From Streptomyces sp. PH10-H1 (lineage in GTDB: Bacteria > Actinomycetota > Actinomycetes > Streptomycetales > Streptomycetaceae), in the NCBI RefSeq assembly GCF_030063355.1, contig NZ_JASISZ010000017.1, positions 30,501-94,500 on the forward strand: a stretch of 64,000 nt of DNA. Direction: 5' to 3'. Positions 1 through 7,651 of the stretch are shown piece after piece. Made by a program: the position numbers and the translations under genes. The notes beneath the pieces are model-generated. The model worked only from the letters and a program-made list of their open reading frames with translations, searched no databases and was not told where the DNA came from. Every line of letters begins with the position of its first letter. Position 1 is the stretch's first letter.

Positions 1-583
1 GGAGTTCCGGTTCGGGGGCCGTCAGGACCACCGGGGCGGTCTCCGCCGGTCGCGCGTCGGGAGGGGCGGGGGCCGGGGCGTCAAGGGGTGCTGCGACGGT
101 CTCCAGGACTGTTGCGGGGGCGGGCGTTGGGGCAGGGGCGGGGATCGGGGCCAAGGCGGCTGTGTGCGCCGGGGCGGGGGTGGTCAGGGTGTGGAACTGG
201 CGCAGGAACTGGGGGCCGACGTGTCCCCAGCCGAGGAGCAGGATCGGGGCGACGGCATCGACGGCGGCGCGGCCCCACAGGCTCAGGATCAGCGGTTCGG
301 CGATGTTCAGGCCCAGGGTGAGCAGGCCGCACAGGTGCATCAGGCGCGTTCCCGCCCTCAGCTCACTGGCGGGCACGCCGCGCAGTGACAGGTAGCGCAG
401 GGCCACCAGGAGCCCGACGACCGACAGGTCCACCATCGGGGCCACCAGGGGGGCGACCGACCGGGAGACGCCCAGGCGCAGGGCCAGCGCCCAGACGTTG
501 CCGAAGGAGAACACGAACGCCAGCAGGGCGATGGTAGCCATGACGGCGGTCACGGTGCGCTGCGTGAAACGGTCCTCACCCAT
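1..583 (-). CDS. DUF2637 (Spd-like) membrane protein, C-terminus cut by window edge
   Basis: Read from the ATG at 583 down to the window edge, this gives at least 194 residues and no stop codon. The N-terminal ~120 residues contain several hydrophobic segments (near residues 12-34, 45-63, 80-100 and 108-122). An Ala/Pro-rich, presumably cytoplasmic, tail follows. The pattern fits DUF2637 proteins, which sit beside the translocase gene in AICEs and are thought to help plasmid spread between mycelial compartments. The gene lies 38 bp downstream of the FtsK-like gene on the same strand, so it is probably part of the same transfer operon. Confidence 0.8.
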   Translation of the reverse strand, partial: MGEDRFTQRTVTAVMATIALLAFVFSFGNVWALALRLGVSRSVAPLVAPMVDLSVVGLLVALRYLSLRGVPASELRAGTRLMHLCGLLTLGLNIAEPLILSLWGRAAVDAVAPILLLGWGHVGPQFLRQFHTLTTPAPAHTAALAPIPAPAPTPAPATVLETVAAPLDAPAPAPPDARPAETAPVVLTAPEPEL

Positions 584-621
584 CGGTTCAACTCTTTCCT
601 TGTCGTGGTGTTGGGTGGGGG

Positions 622-2019
622 TCAGGCCAAGGTGTCGGTGGTCATGTCGGGGTCGTCGGCGAAGGAGGGCTTCCAGTCGATCGGGCCGGGGTAGCAGTCG
701 AGGAACGCGGCCGGGTCCAAGGTCAGGTGCGATGTCGCTTCGGCGATCCGAGCGGCGTCGGCGTCCGAGACCTGCGGAGTACGCACGCGGGTGAAGCCCT
801 CACGGCCCTGGAGGGACATGGACGCCACCCCCACATAGGCCGGGTCCTGGAGGTTGACCGGGTTGGCGTCGGGCCAGTTGCGGATGTCGTCGCCCAGTGC
901 AGCCACGGCCGCTTCCGTCGTCTTCTGCGCGAAGGACAGCCCCAGCGCGCAGACGTCGCGGATGAACGTGGGGATGGCGTCGCCGGTCGCCTTCTGCGTG
1001 GTCAGGATGACCATCATCCCGACACTCCGACCCTTCTTGACCAGGTCTTCCACCAGGCGGGCGTTCTCAGCCGACAGCTTCGCGAGCTGCTTCGTCTCGG
1101 CGTCGTTGCCCTTGTAGTCCCGGAAGTAGGTGTGCGCCTCGTCAATGATCAGGATCGTCAGCGGCCAGATCTCGGAGGGGCCGCAGTTCCACATGTTCTT
1201 CGTGCCCAGCACGCCCCGGATCGCCGAGGAGCGCGAGCGCCGCAGCCGCACCAGCCGCTTGAACAGCTCGTTTGCCTCGCCCAGGTCGTCACCGGCGAAC
1301 GCGAACAGCCGGGACCGCAGGTCTGCGTAGTCCCCTTCCTGCGAGGTGGACACCTTGCCGTCGGCAACGGCGAACTGCACCGCATCCGAGGGTCCGAAGT
1401 CGCAGATCAGCCGGTTCAGGGTCGAGGTCTTGCCGGTGCCGGGCAGGCCCGCGATGCAGACCCCCGCCACGTTCGCCAAAGACAGCACCACGTCATCGGC
1501 GTACTCGTCGATCCCCAGATCCCAGGCGGTGATGTCGTAAGGCGGGAAGCCGGTGGGCACGTGCATGGTCGGCAGCGTCAGCGGGTCCAGGCGCACGCCC
1601 CGCACCACCACCCGCCCCGGACCGTCGGGCAGGACCGACACGCGGGTGCAGCGCCAGGCGTCGGCCAGGAACCGCGCCGACTTCTGGAACTCCTCCAGTC
1701 CGACCTTGGGCAGGCACTTCGCCCGCACGATCACCCCGTACCGGTCGGGGATGACCTTGATCTTGGGGACCAGGACGCGCGGCGGGGGCGTCTCGCCCTT
1801 CTGCGCCAGCATTCCGGCGATCAGGGTCGGGGTCTTGTCGGTGACCGACAGGCCCGTCATCTTGGCGAGCCGATCCCAGCCGTAGCGCACCCGCATCGCC
1901 TGGCGGACGCTGGCACGGGTCTCGCGGTCGTAGCGCACATAGCGCACCAGTACGAACAGGAGCCACGCGGCGACGAGCACCGCCAGCACCAGGGGGATGT
2001 TCACGATCATGTCGCTCAC
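622..2019 (-). CDS. FtsK/SpoIIIE-type DNA translocase (AICE transfer protein)
   Basis: The protein has 465 aa. A hydrophobic segment lies near the N-terminus (about residues 3-22). The ATPase domain has a Walker A motif GLPGTGKTS (near residue 193) and a Walker B LTILIIDEAH. Single-gene FtsK-like translocases move double-stranded AICE or plasmid DNA between hyphae in actinomycete conjugation. The GTG at 2019 overlaps the stop of the upstream small gene in a GTGA junction, which supports this start over a longer frame from 2082. Transfer function is inferred from family and context. Confidence 0.88.
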   Translation of the reverse strand: MSDMIVNIPLVLAVLVAAWLLFVLVRYVRYDRETRASVRQAMRVRYGWDRLAKMTGLSVTDKTPTLIAGMLAQKGETPPPRVLVPKIKVIPDRYGVIVRAKCLPKVGLEEFQKSARFLADAWRCTRVSVLPDGPGRVVVRGVRLDPLTLPTMHVPTGFPPYDITAWDLGIDEYADDVVLSLANVAGVCIAGLPGTGKTSTLNRLICDFGPSDAVQFAVADGKVSTSQEGDYADLRSRLFAFAGDDLGEANELFKRLVRLRRSRSSAIRGVLGTKNMWNCGPSEIWPLTILIIDEAHTYFRDYKGNDAETKQLAKLSAENARLVEDLVKKGRSVGMMVILTTQKATGDAIPTFIRDVCALGLSFAQKTTEAAVAALGDDIRNWPDANPVNLQDPAYVGVASMSLQGREGFTRVRTPQVSDADAARIAEATSHLTLDPAAFLDCYPGPIDWKPSFADDPDMTTDTLA

Positions 2020-2204
2020 CGCGTGTCCTTCGGGTCGTAGATGTCGATGGTGACCGGGGATTCCAGGTCCGCCAGGTCCCATGCGATGTCCGGGGGGAAG
2101 CCCGCCAGGAGCAGGCGCGCGGCAGGGGAGATGGTCAGGGTCAGGCGGGGCCCCGCCCCCCTGGAGGGGGGCGGGAACGCGGAGTCGTCTACCGGGTCTT
2201 TCAC
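2016..2204 (-). CDS. Small hypothetical protein of the AICE transfer operon
   Basis: The product has 62 aa. Its GTG start at 2204 overlaps the stop of the preceding gene (GTGA), and its own stop overlaps the GTG of the translocase gene in the same way, so all three are probably translationally coupled. The sequence is soluble-looking, with a mid-section LTLTISPAARLLLAGF and an acidic end. I recognise no domain. Small genes at this place are usual in AICE operons. Support comes from the two coupling overlaps rather than from homology. Confidence 0.65.
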   Translation of the reverse strand: MKDPVDDSAFPPPSRGAGPRLTLTISPAARLLLAGFPPDIAWDLADLESPVTIDIYDPKDTR

Positions 2205-2539
2205 GCGACGAGGTCCAGGCGGGCCGCGCGGTAGGCGACGCCGTCGGACAGGTTGCCGTTGAAGATGCGGGCCCAGGGCGTTGCGAACAGGTCCACCGGG
2301 CGGACCATCACGCCCGGCTTCAGTCCCTCGGGGATGCCGGACTGCGCAACGGTGATCTTCAGGATCTCCGCGCGGCCCTCCTCCATGAGCATCACGGTGA
2401 CCGTGTAGAGGTGTTCGCCGGTCTCGCGGTCGGTGGCGATCTCGCCCGTCTGCGGGTCCTTGATCTTCACCGTCGCGTCGGTGCCCGCCAGGTAGTTGGT
2501 GATGGGCAGTACTGCCACGCGGATGCGGGTCATGGACAT
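2201..2539 (-). CDS. SCO3933-family AICE regulatory protein
   Basis: The product has 112 aa, starting MSMTRIRVAVLP. It is a beta-rich small protein with a KIKDPQTGEIATDRETG hairpin-like stretch. It resembles the actinomycete family annotated as SCO3933-type regulatory proteins, which lie between the GntR repressor and the FtsK-like gene of AICEs. The ATG at 2539 is preceded by an AAGGGA ribosome site and is preferred over an upstream ATG at 2626. It is the first gene of the transfer operon and is divergent from the GntR gene, so it is probably repressed by it. The exact function is not established. Confidence 0.7.
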   Translation of the reverse strand: MSMTRIRVAVLPITNYLAGTDATVKIKDPQTGEIATDRETGEHLYTVTVMLMEEGRAEILKITVAQSGIPEGLKPGVMVRPVDLFATPWARIFNGNLSDGVAYRAARLDLVA

Positions 2540-2725
2540 GGTGTCGATCCCTTGTTTCGTGGGCCGCTTGTTCGGCCTGAGATGACCATACTGATACACC
2601 CGCACGGATGCAACAGTGATACGCATGGCTTCTCATGCACCTGCTTTAGTCGCACGGCTGCCAGAGTGAGACGCGGACATGCGCAGGTGTGTCATGCGAT
2701 CGGGCGCGCCGCTACCCTTGGAAAC
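2540..2725. promoter_or_regulatory. Divergent promoter and operator region between transfer operon and GntR gene
   Basis: This 186 bp gap separates the leftward transfer operon from the rightward GntR gene. It holds two copies of a TGATAC heptamer context (CTGATAC at 2591-2597 and GTGATAC at 2616-2622, 25 bp apart) and two CATGCG motifs near 2681 and 2694. AICE GntR repressors of the KorSA type bind their own and the neighbouring promoter. The repeats are candidate half-sites, but binding is an inference. Confidence 0.4.
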
Positions 2726-3556
2726 ATGACACTGCCGCTCGAAGAGGACCCCCGGCCGCCGTTCGTTCAGGCCGCCGAGGTCTTGCGCAACGCGATCTTG
2801 GAAGGTGAGTTCCAGCGCGGCGAGAAGCTCCCTTCCGCTCGCATGCTGCAAGGCCGCTTCGGCATTGCCAGCTCAACCGTGCAGAACGCCCTGCGCGTCC
2901 TGAAGGACGAGGGGCTTGTCTACTCGGTCATGGGTAGGGGCAGCTACGTCTGCGACTGGCTCAACGCTCCCGTCAAGCCACAGCCCGAGATCCGCAAACC
3001 GGACCGGACAGAGCGACCCGTCACACCACCGCAGGACCACCGGCCGCCCTACATCCAGACTGCGGACGCACTGCGAAAGCAGATCCAGGACGGCGACCTA
3101 AGCCCAGGGGCCCAACTCCCGTCCGCGCGTGAACTCCAAGAGCAGTTCGGCATCGCAAGCGCCACGGCGCAGAACGCGCTGCGTGTGCTCAAGGAGGAGG
3201 GGTTGATCTACTCGATCCAGGGCCGAGGTGTCTTCGTTCGCAAGATCAGCAGCACCCGCGAGGCAATCAAGCATTGGGATAGAAGCGCTGAACGTGTGAT
3301 GGCCAGGGCACGCGCCGAAAAGGAAATGGTCGACCAGAGCGGTAAGAGCGATGAGGAGGTGGCCGCAGAGGTCGAGCAGGCAAAGGCTCGACTGGCGAAG
3401 GCCCGCGCCGACCTCGACGCCGTCATGGGTCAGCTCAGCGTGCTGGTCGAAGACCAGAAGCGCCGCAAGCGCCTTCGGGGTGAACGCTCCCCTGAAGACA
3501 ACGCGAAGGCCGCCCAGGAACTCCGCGATCGACTCAACAAGCCGAAGTACAGCTGA
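2726..3556 (+). CDS. GntR-family regulator with two tandem winged-helix domains (KorSA-like)
   Basis: The protein has 276 aa. Residues ~10-75 and ~110-175 are two similar GntR winged-helix domains. Both carry LPSAR followed by FGIAS and QNALRVLK, and end in a GRG wing. There is no UTRA or FCD ligand domain. The C-terminal ~100 residues are charged and predicted coiled coil, rich in Ala, Glu, Lys and Arg. The gene is divergent from the transfer operon and is probably its repressor. A single GntR domain is usual in AICE repressors, so the internal duplication is unusual. The ATG at 2726 lies only a few bases after a possible -10, so the transcript may have almost no leader. Confidence 0.85.
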   Translation: MTLPLEEDPRPPFVQAAEVLRNAILEGEFQRGEKLPSARMLQGRFGIASSTVQNALRVLKDEGLVYSVMGRGSYVCDWLNAPVKPQPEIRKPDRTERPVTPPQDHRPPYIQTADALRKQIQDGDLSPGAQLPSARELQEQFGIASATAQNALRVLKEEGLIYSIQGRGVFVRKISSTREAIKHWDRSAERVMARARAEKEMVDQSGKSDEEVAAEVEQAKARLAKARADLDAVMGQLSVLVEDQKRRKRLRGERSPEDNAKAAQELRDRLNKPKYS

Positions 3557-4046
3557 GCGGGCGATCCCACGACAGCAGCGCCCGAGCTGTTCAAAGTTTC
3601 TTTACTGGATCAAGGCGGCCCGCTGTCGCGGGCCGCGCGCGCCCGGCTTCCGGGCCGCCGCACGCTCAAGGCGTTCCGCCCCGCTTAGCGGCTGCCCTGC
3701 GTCCGGGCGCGCACCATCGGCGACCCATGGATCACATCGCCTCACGTCAATACAGCCCTCACTCCGAGGGACCAGGGGGCCGAGCACACGCGCGCCGTCG
3801 TCGTGGTGAGAGGTCGTCGGGTCGCGGGGCAGGTCCCTCGCCGATCGGCCCCCGGAGGCGTACCAGGAACCTCCAGGGGCCGCCAAGGCCAAGCGCGAGC
3901 GTGCCGGGGGCAGCCTTGGCGGCCCCTGGAGAACCCTGGTGCGGCGAAGCTGCCCGACCGACGAGGGACCCACCCCGCTCAGGCCCGCAGCCTGCCGGTG
4001 CCCAGCCAAATCGGCCGGCCGCGAGCTCACCGGCCAAGCAGCACGA
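3557..4046. other. Gene-free stretch with a long inverted repeat
   Basis: No convincing gene lies here; frames on both strands have low-complexity, Arg/Pro-rich translations. The main structure is a hairpin with 19 bp perfect arms at 3871-3889 and 3913-3931 around a 23 nt spacer. Imperfect pairing continues outwards for about 10 more bases. A weaker GC hairpin sits near 3615-3660. In an AICE, a gap after the repressor could hold the clt/oriT-like transfer locus or a termination structure, but nothing in the sequence decides this. Confidence 0.4.
3871..3931. repeat. Perfect 19 bp inverted repeat
   Basis: The arms 3871-3889 and 3913-3931 are exact reverse complements, separated by 23 nt. After three mismatched bases pairing resumes with CCAGG/CCTGG. 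No T-tract follows on either strand, so a simple rho-independent terminator is not the obvious reading. A transfer or replication locus of the element is possible. Confidence 0.7.
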
Positions 4047-4081
4047 AGCCCCCCAGGGCCAACTAGCGGCACTGGGGGGCT
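4047..4081 (-). terminator. Hairpin downstream of the DUF397 gene
   Basis: Arms AGCCCCCCAG (4047-4056) and CTGGGGGGCT (4072-4081) pair perfectly over 10 bp around a 15 nt loop. The hairpin begins 20 bp beyond the stop codon of the leftward DUF397 gene. It is likely the terminator of the DUF5753/DUF397 pair. Confidence 0.6.
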
Positions 4082-4100
4082 CTGTGGCGATGAGGGCGCG

Positions 4101-4316
4101 TCAGGCGGTAGGGAACTCGCCCGCTGCTACCGCGCCGACGAAGGCCGCGAAGGCATCGGTGGTGAAGACGAGCGCCGGGCCTGCCGGGTCCTTCGAGTCT
4201 CGCACCGGGACGACGCCCGTGAACCCGTCGGCAACTTCGATGCAGTTGCCGTCGTTCCCGCCGCTGTATGTGGACTTGCGCCAAGACGCTGTACTCAGGT
4301 CGAGATCATTCTTCAT
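4101..4316 (-). CDS. DUF397 domain-containing protein
   Basis: The product has 71 aa and matches the DUF397 pattern: WRKSTYSGGNDGNCIEVAD at residues 12-30, then VPVRDSKDP and a short hydrophobic end. In Streptomyces these small proteins are nearly always encoded just after a helix-turn-helix protein with a DUF5753 domain, and the pairs (Abaa/WhiJ-like) act in developmental and antibiotic control, perhaps like antitoxin-toxin partners. Here it overlaps the regulator gene by 11 bp and must be co-translated with it. Confidence 0.92.
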   Translation of the reverse strand: MKNDLDLSTASWRKSTYSGGNDGNCIEVADGFTGVVPVRDSKDPAGPALVFTTDAFAAFVGAVAAGEFPTA

Positions 4317-5151
4317 GGTCGTATTCCTTCGCCGCCGAGCGGAGCAGGGCCAGGGACGCCTTCGGCGGCAACGCGGCGGCCCGTGCTAGATCGTAGGACG
4401 CGGTGCACCGCGCCACGACAGCAGGATCATCCAACAGCTGGCCACTGTGAGGACCCTCTATGTACGCGACTGGCGGGGCATCCTCGAACGTCATGAGGGT
4501 CATGCTGCCTTCCATCAGGGCGTGCGCTCCACTGGAATACGGCATGACCTGGACCAGCACCTTCGCCCGTTCGACAAGCGAGACAATATGGCGGAGCTGC
4601 GCGCCCAAGATGTTCGAGTCTCCAACCGTACGGCGCAGAACGGATTCGTCCATGATCGCCCACAACAGGGGCGCTGTTGTGGCATCCAGGGCGCGGGCAC
4701 GATCCATGCGGACCTGAACCCTGGTCTCCGTCTCTTCTGGGCTTCGGAAGGGCTGTGCCGCCTGGAAGACGGCGCGCGCGTAGTCGGCGGTCTGGAGCAG
4801 CCCAGGAACGAGGATGGCGCTGTACTCGGTGAGCGTGACGGCAAGGGGCTGGAGTTCCGCGACGGAAGCGAAGTAGTCGGCATACGGGCTGCTGTTGACC
4901 AGCTCTTCGCACAGGTGTTCAAAAAGTCCGTCGGTCGTAAGCGTCGTGTCGAACCGTCGGGCTAGGTCGAGCTGTGGTTTGCGGAGCGCACTCTCAAACT
5001 GGCCGATGTACGAGCCAGAACAGAACACGAGTTCGCCTAAAGCCTCTTGGGTGAGCCCTGCGCGCTCCCGTTGCCGCTTCAACTCCGCCCCGAAGAAGCG
5101 CCATCCGACCCGCGCACCACTGGCTCCCCTGGCTGGCACCTCGTTCGGCAT
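4306..5151 (-). CDS. XRE-type helix-turn-helix regulator with DUF5753 domain
   Basis: The protein has 281 aa. The HTH lies near residues 24-70 (RAGLTQEALGELVF, then GSYIGQFESALRKP). The remaining ~190 residues fit DUF5753, with LVPGLLQTADYARA and the conserved VRMDRAR region. This is a usual length for the WhiJ/BldB-partner type. It is transcribed with the DUF397 gene and away from the small-gene run and graspetide cluster to the right, whose promoter probably lies in the shared 5152-5263 gap. A role in controlling that cluster is plausible but unproven. Confidence 0.92.
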   Translation of the reverse strand: MPNEVPARGASGARVGWRFFGAELKRQRERAGLTQEALGELVFCSGSYIGQFESALRKPQLDLARRFDTTLTTDGLFEHLCEELVNSSPYADYFASVAELQPLAVTLTEYSAILVPGLLQTADYARAVFQAAQPFRSPEETETRVQVRMDRARALDATTAPLLWAIMDESVLRRTVGDSNILGAQLRHIVSLVERAKVLVQVMPYSSGAHALMEGSMTLMTFEDAPPVAYIEGPHSGQLLDDPAVVARCTASYDLARAAALPPKASLALLRSAAKEYDHEE

Positions 5152-5263
5152 CGTGCAAGACCCCCGCTCTACAGCGCTGTTGTAATGCCCCTACCCATAC
5201 CGAGAGTAGCGCCGGACCGGTTGTCTGGTAACGAAGACGGCGGAGAGCGACGAACGGCGGATC

Positions 5264-5485
5264 ATGGCCACTCAACCCACGGGTACCCCAAACCCACAGC
5301 AGCAAGCGGAACTTGCCCTCGCTGAGTTGAAGGACGCTCTGACGAGAGCAGGCATCACCCTGCCTTCGCTCGGAATCGACTACGTCCCAGCCATAGGCGG
5401 AATGATGCTCGTCTCGCTTGGACGAGCCCGCCCGGACGTGGTCCGGGAGCTTGCCGCCGTGATCCTCAAAGGGGCGGGGGAGTGA
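5264..5485 (+). CDS. Small hypothetical protein, first of a co-directional run
   Basis: The product has 73 aa and starts at ATG 5264. A Gln/Ala-rich helix (about residues 8-28) precedes a segment with hydrophobic Gly/Met (IGGMMLVSLG). I recognise no family. The stop overlaps the GTG of the next gene by 4 bp, so it heads an apparent operon of small genes ending in the graspetide cluster. The divergent position relative to the DUF5753 regulator fits promoter sharing. Confidence 0.7.
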   Translation: MATQPTGTPNPQQQAELALAELKDALTRAGITLPSLGIDYVPAIGGMMLVSLGRARPDVVRELAAVILKGAGE

Positions 5486-5721
5486 CCGCCATGGAAGCGG
5501 AAGCCCCTACCTACGCCGTGGGTGACCTCGTTCACGACACGAGGCGCGACCGCATCGGCACCTTCCAGGGGACATGGAGCGGACGTGTCTACCTACGCCC
5601 TGTGTCCGGCGGTAGCGAGTGGGACGCCCGGCCGGACGAGGTTGAGCCCGCCGATGACAAGGACCGGCTTCGGGCACGCGTCGCCGAAGCCAACGAGGCA
5701 TCACGTAGCGGGTGGCACTGA
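5482..5721 (+). CDS. Small hypothetical protein
   Basis: The product has 79 aa. The GTG at 5482 overlaps the preceding stop in a GTGA junction. It has a small beta-barrel-like pattern: VGDLVHDTRRDRIGTFQG, then VYLRPVSGGSEWDARPDEVEP, ending in a charged helix. Similar short proteins are common beside DUF397 and XRE regulator genes in Streptomyces. No function is known to me. The stop overlaps the next ATG by 1 bp. Confidence 0.75.
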   Translation: MTAMEAEAPTYAVGDLVHDTRRDRIGTFQGTWSGRVYLRPVSGGSEWDARPDEVEPADDKDRLRARVAEANEASRSGWH

Positions 5722-5960
5722 TGGGCACCACGACGACGATGCGGTTCCGGAACTATGAGATCAAGCCCGACGCTACCGGACAGGTCACGATCGGCATGGC
5801 CTGTGTCAGCGGAGACGACTGCACCGAGTCGTCAGGGCGGCAGACCGAGCCTGAGAAGGTCGGCAAGTGGGCAGCCCAGCACATGCAAGACACTGGCCAC
5901 ACCCGCTTCCAGCGGCGCTACTCGGACCGCGTCACGGTCGAGCTGGGGGAATGGCTGTGA
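5721..5960 (+). CDS. Small hypothetical protein
   Basis: The product has 79 aa. The ATG at 5721 is coupled to the preceding stop (TGATG). The sequence has MRFRNYEIKPD, then two cysteines in ACVSGDDCTESSG, then KVGKWAAQHMQDTGHTRFQRR. The CxxxxxC and the following W/H residues could form a small metal-binding or redox fold. It resembles short Streptomyces proteins of unknown function found in regulatory islands. I assign no role. Confidence 0.72.
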   Translation: MGTTTTMRFRNYEIKPDATGQVTIGMACVSGDDCTESSGRQTEPEKVGKWAAQHMQDTGHTRFQRRYSDRVTVELGEWL

Positions 5961-6325
5961 CCACGGCAACCCACCTCGTCATACCTGGAATCGCCTCATG
6001 GGCGCGCGGCGACGCGCCAGACCCGCCGACGACCGACGACGGCAACACCTGGACGCACGGCAAGTGCTGGTTGTACTGCCAGCAAGAGACGCGGGTGATG
6101 TGGATCGGACCTGCGACGGTCGCCGGTGCCAACGCTCCGATGTTCGCGTGTGCCGACTGTATCGGCCGACTTCATGACCTCGTTTGGGAGTCCACACGTC
6201 AAGCCGACCGGCTTGCCCGCCGTGCCGCCAGTCCCGCCCCCGCCGAAAGACCTGTAGAGCCGCCTGCCGACCGTTCCCGCTCCGGTCGGCACCGTGCGCG
6301 CTCCGGGCTCTTTCGACGCCCCTAA
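5951..6325 (+). CDS. Hypothetical protein with possible Cys-type zinc motif
   Basis: The product has 124 aa, starting at ATG 5951 inside the end of the previous gene (10 bp overlap). Residues ~35-72 hold CWLYC and CADC separated by 26 residues, a C-x3-C plus C-x2-C layout that could bind zinc. The C-terminal third is a Pro/Arg-rich tail. No known family is recognised. It is the last small gene before the graspetide precursor and may share its transcript. The 79 bp gap after it holds the precursor's ribosome site. Confidence 0.65.
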   Translation: MAVTTATHLVIPGIASWARGDAPDPPTTDDGNTWTHGKCWLYCQQETRVMWIGPATVAGANAPMFACADCIGRLHDLVWESTRQADRLARRAASPAPAERPVEPPADRSRSGRHRARSGLFRRP

Positions 6326-6397
6326 GCCCCCGCTCCGGCCATGTGTTCCCCCACCATGGACCGGAGCGGGTCCACCCATCAGCACCACGCCATCCGT

Positions 6398-6403
6398 AGG
6401 AGG
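6398..6403 (+). promoter_or_regulatory. Strong ribosome binding site that decides the precursor start
   Basis: A full AGGAGG lies 1 nt before the ATG at 6405 and 4 nt before the TTG at 6408. The spacing favours TTG initiation, or an unusually tight ATG. No further in-frame start lies nearby. Confidence 0.6.
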
Positions 6404-6404
6404 A

Positions 6405-6680
6405 ATGTTGAGCGTCACCACCGAAGAGGCCCAGGCCGGTTCGCCCGCTCCCTGGGGCATGAGCCGCTTGGCCCCGATGCGCAACGGCGAACCGTCGCTG
6501 TGGCAGTACGAGGGCATCGACCCGCAGACCCAGACCGGCCGATGGAGCGGCCCTGACGGGCAGAGCGGCCCGGCCGAGCTGGGCAAGCACGGCACATCCG
6601 TCAACACCTACCCGCCCACGTCGATCGGCAAGGACGGCAAGACCGACCCCGACAGCGGCCACGACGCCACCCAGGATTAG
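6405..6680 (+). CDS. tgmA: ATP-grasp-modified RiPP (graspetide) precursor peptide
   Basis: The product has 91 aa. It has the leader pattern of this precursor family: APWGMSRLAPM (residues ~15-25) and IDPQTQTGRWSGPDGQ (near 38-53). Then comes GKHGTSVNTYPPTS and a C-terminal core rich in Thr, Ser, Asp and Gly. In graspetides an ATP-grasp enzyme joins Thr/Ser hydroxyls or Lys amines to Asp/Glu side chains. The gene sits 11 bp before the ligase. AGGAGG (6398-6403) is only 1 nt from the ATG at 6405 and 4 nt from the TTG at 6408, so TTG may be the true start, giving 90 aa. Confidence 0.85.
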   Translation: MLSVTTEEAQAGSPAPWGMSRLAPMRNGEPSLWQYEGIDPQTQTGRWSGPDGQSGPAELGKHGTSVNTYPPTSIGKDGKTDPDSGHDATQD

Positions 6681-6691
6681 GAGGTAGGACC

Positions 6692-7651
6692 ATGGACGGA
6701 CGCCCGGTGCTCGTCGCAACCGAGTACGAAGACGCGACCGCCGATCTCGTCATAGCGGAGTTGAACCGTCGCCGGGTGCCCGTCCTACGGTTCGACCCCG
6801 GACGCGACTTCCCGCGCTCAGTGACGCTCTCCGCCCACACCGGCCTGAACGGGTGGGGTGGTCAACTGACGAGCGGAGAGCGAACTGCCGACCTCTCGCA
6901 GGTGCGGGCTCTGTACCACCGACGCCCCAACGCCTACGGCCAGGCCGAGGACGACCAGGGCGCGAGGTTCGCCGCCCAGGAGAACCGGCGCGGCCTGGGC
7001 GGGGTTCTCGCCGCGCTTCCGGGGTGCCTGTATCTCAGCCACCCCCAAGCCATCGCGCGCGCCGAGTACAAGCCCGCCCAACTGGCCGCAGCAGCCAGGT
7101 TGGGGCTCACCGTGCCGAGGACCCTGATCACTAATGATCCGGCCGAAGCGAAGTCCTTCGCAGCCGAGCAGCCGACGATCTACAAGCCCTTGCACGCCGC
7201 CGCCTACGAGGTGGACGGCGAACCCGCAGGCATTTGGGCCGCCCGCGTCGAGCCCGGGGAGATCACTGACGCGATCAGCCACAGCGCCCACCTGTTCCAA
7301 GCCCAGGTGGACAAGACGTCGGACGTGCGCGTGATCGTCGTCGGGGAGCAAGTCATGTGCGCCCGCATCATCTCCCCGCCCGGCGTCGTGGACTGGAGGG
7401 CCGAGTACCGGAGCCTCGCCTACGAGGCGATTGACTGCCCGCCGGAGATACGCGGCGCGCTGCTGGGCTTCGTCGCCGAGTTCGGGCTCAGCTTCGGCGC
7501 GTTCGACTTCGCCGTGACCGCAGACGGCACATGGTGGTTCCTGGAATGCAACCCCAACGGCCAGTGGGCATGGTTGGAATCGGCAGCAGCTCTGCCGATC
7601 ACCGTGGCCATTGCAGACCTGTTGGAGATCGGAGAGACCAAGAGTGAGTAG
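6692..7651 (+). CDS. tgmB: ATP-grasp ribosomal peptide maturase (graspetide ligase)
   Basis: The protein has 319 aa, the usual family length. It has an N-terminal pre-ATP-grasp fold (about residues 1-110, with [18 protein letters not shown]) and a central ATP-binding part with IYKPLHA near residue 166. The C-terminal metal-binding signature FDFAVTADG then [12 protein letters not shown] (near 271-292) supplies the Asp, Glu and Asn that hold Mg-ATP. It activates Asp/Glu carboxylates of the precursor as acyl phosphates and forms ester or amide side-chain links. A strong AGGAGG precedes the ATG, and the stop overlaps the methyltransferase start. Confidence 0.92.
   Translation: MDGRPVLVATEYEDATADLVIAELNRRRVPVLRFDPGRDFPRSVTLSAHTGLNGWGGQLTSGERTADLSQVRALYHRRPNAYGQAEDDQGARFAAQENRRGLGGVLAALPGCLYLSHPQAIARAEYKPAQLAAAARLGLTVPRTLITNDPAEAKSFAAEQPTIYKPLHAAAYEVDGEPAGIWAARVEPGEITDAISHSAHLFQAQVDKTSDVRVIVVGEQVMCARIISPPGVVDWRAEYRSLAYEAIDCPPEIRGALLGFVAEFGLSFGAFDFAVTADGTWWFLECNPNGQWAWLESAAALPITVAIADLLEIGETKSE

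Noticed and set aside
3727..4389. Possible gene in the gap after the GntR regulator
   Set aside because: Arg/Pro/Ala-rich translation without domain, and it runs through the perfect inverted repeat and the DUF397 gene.
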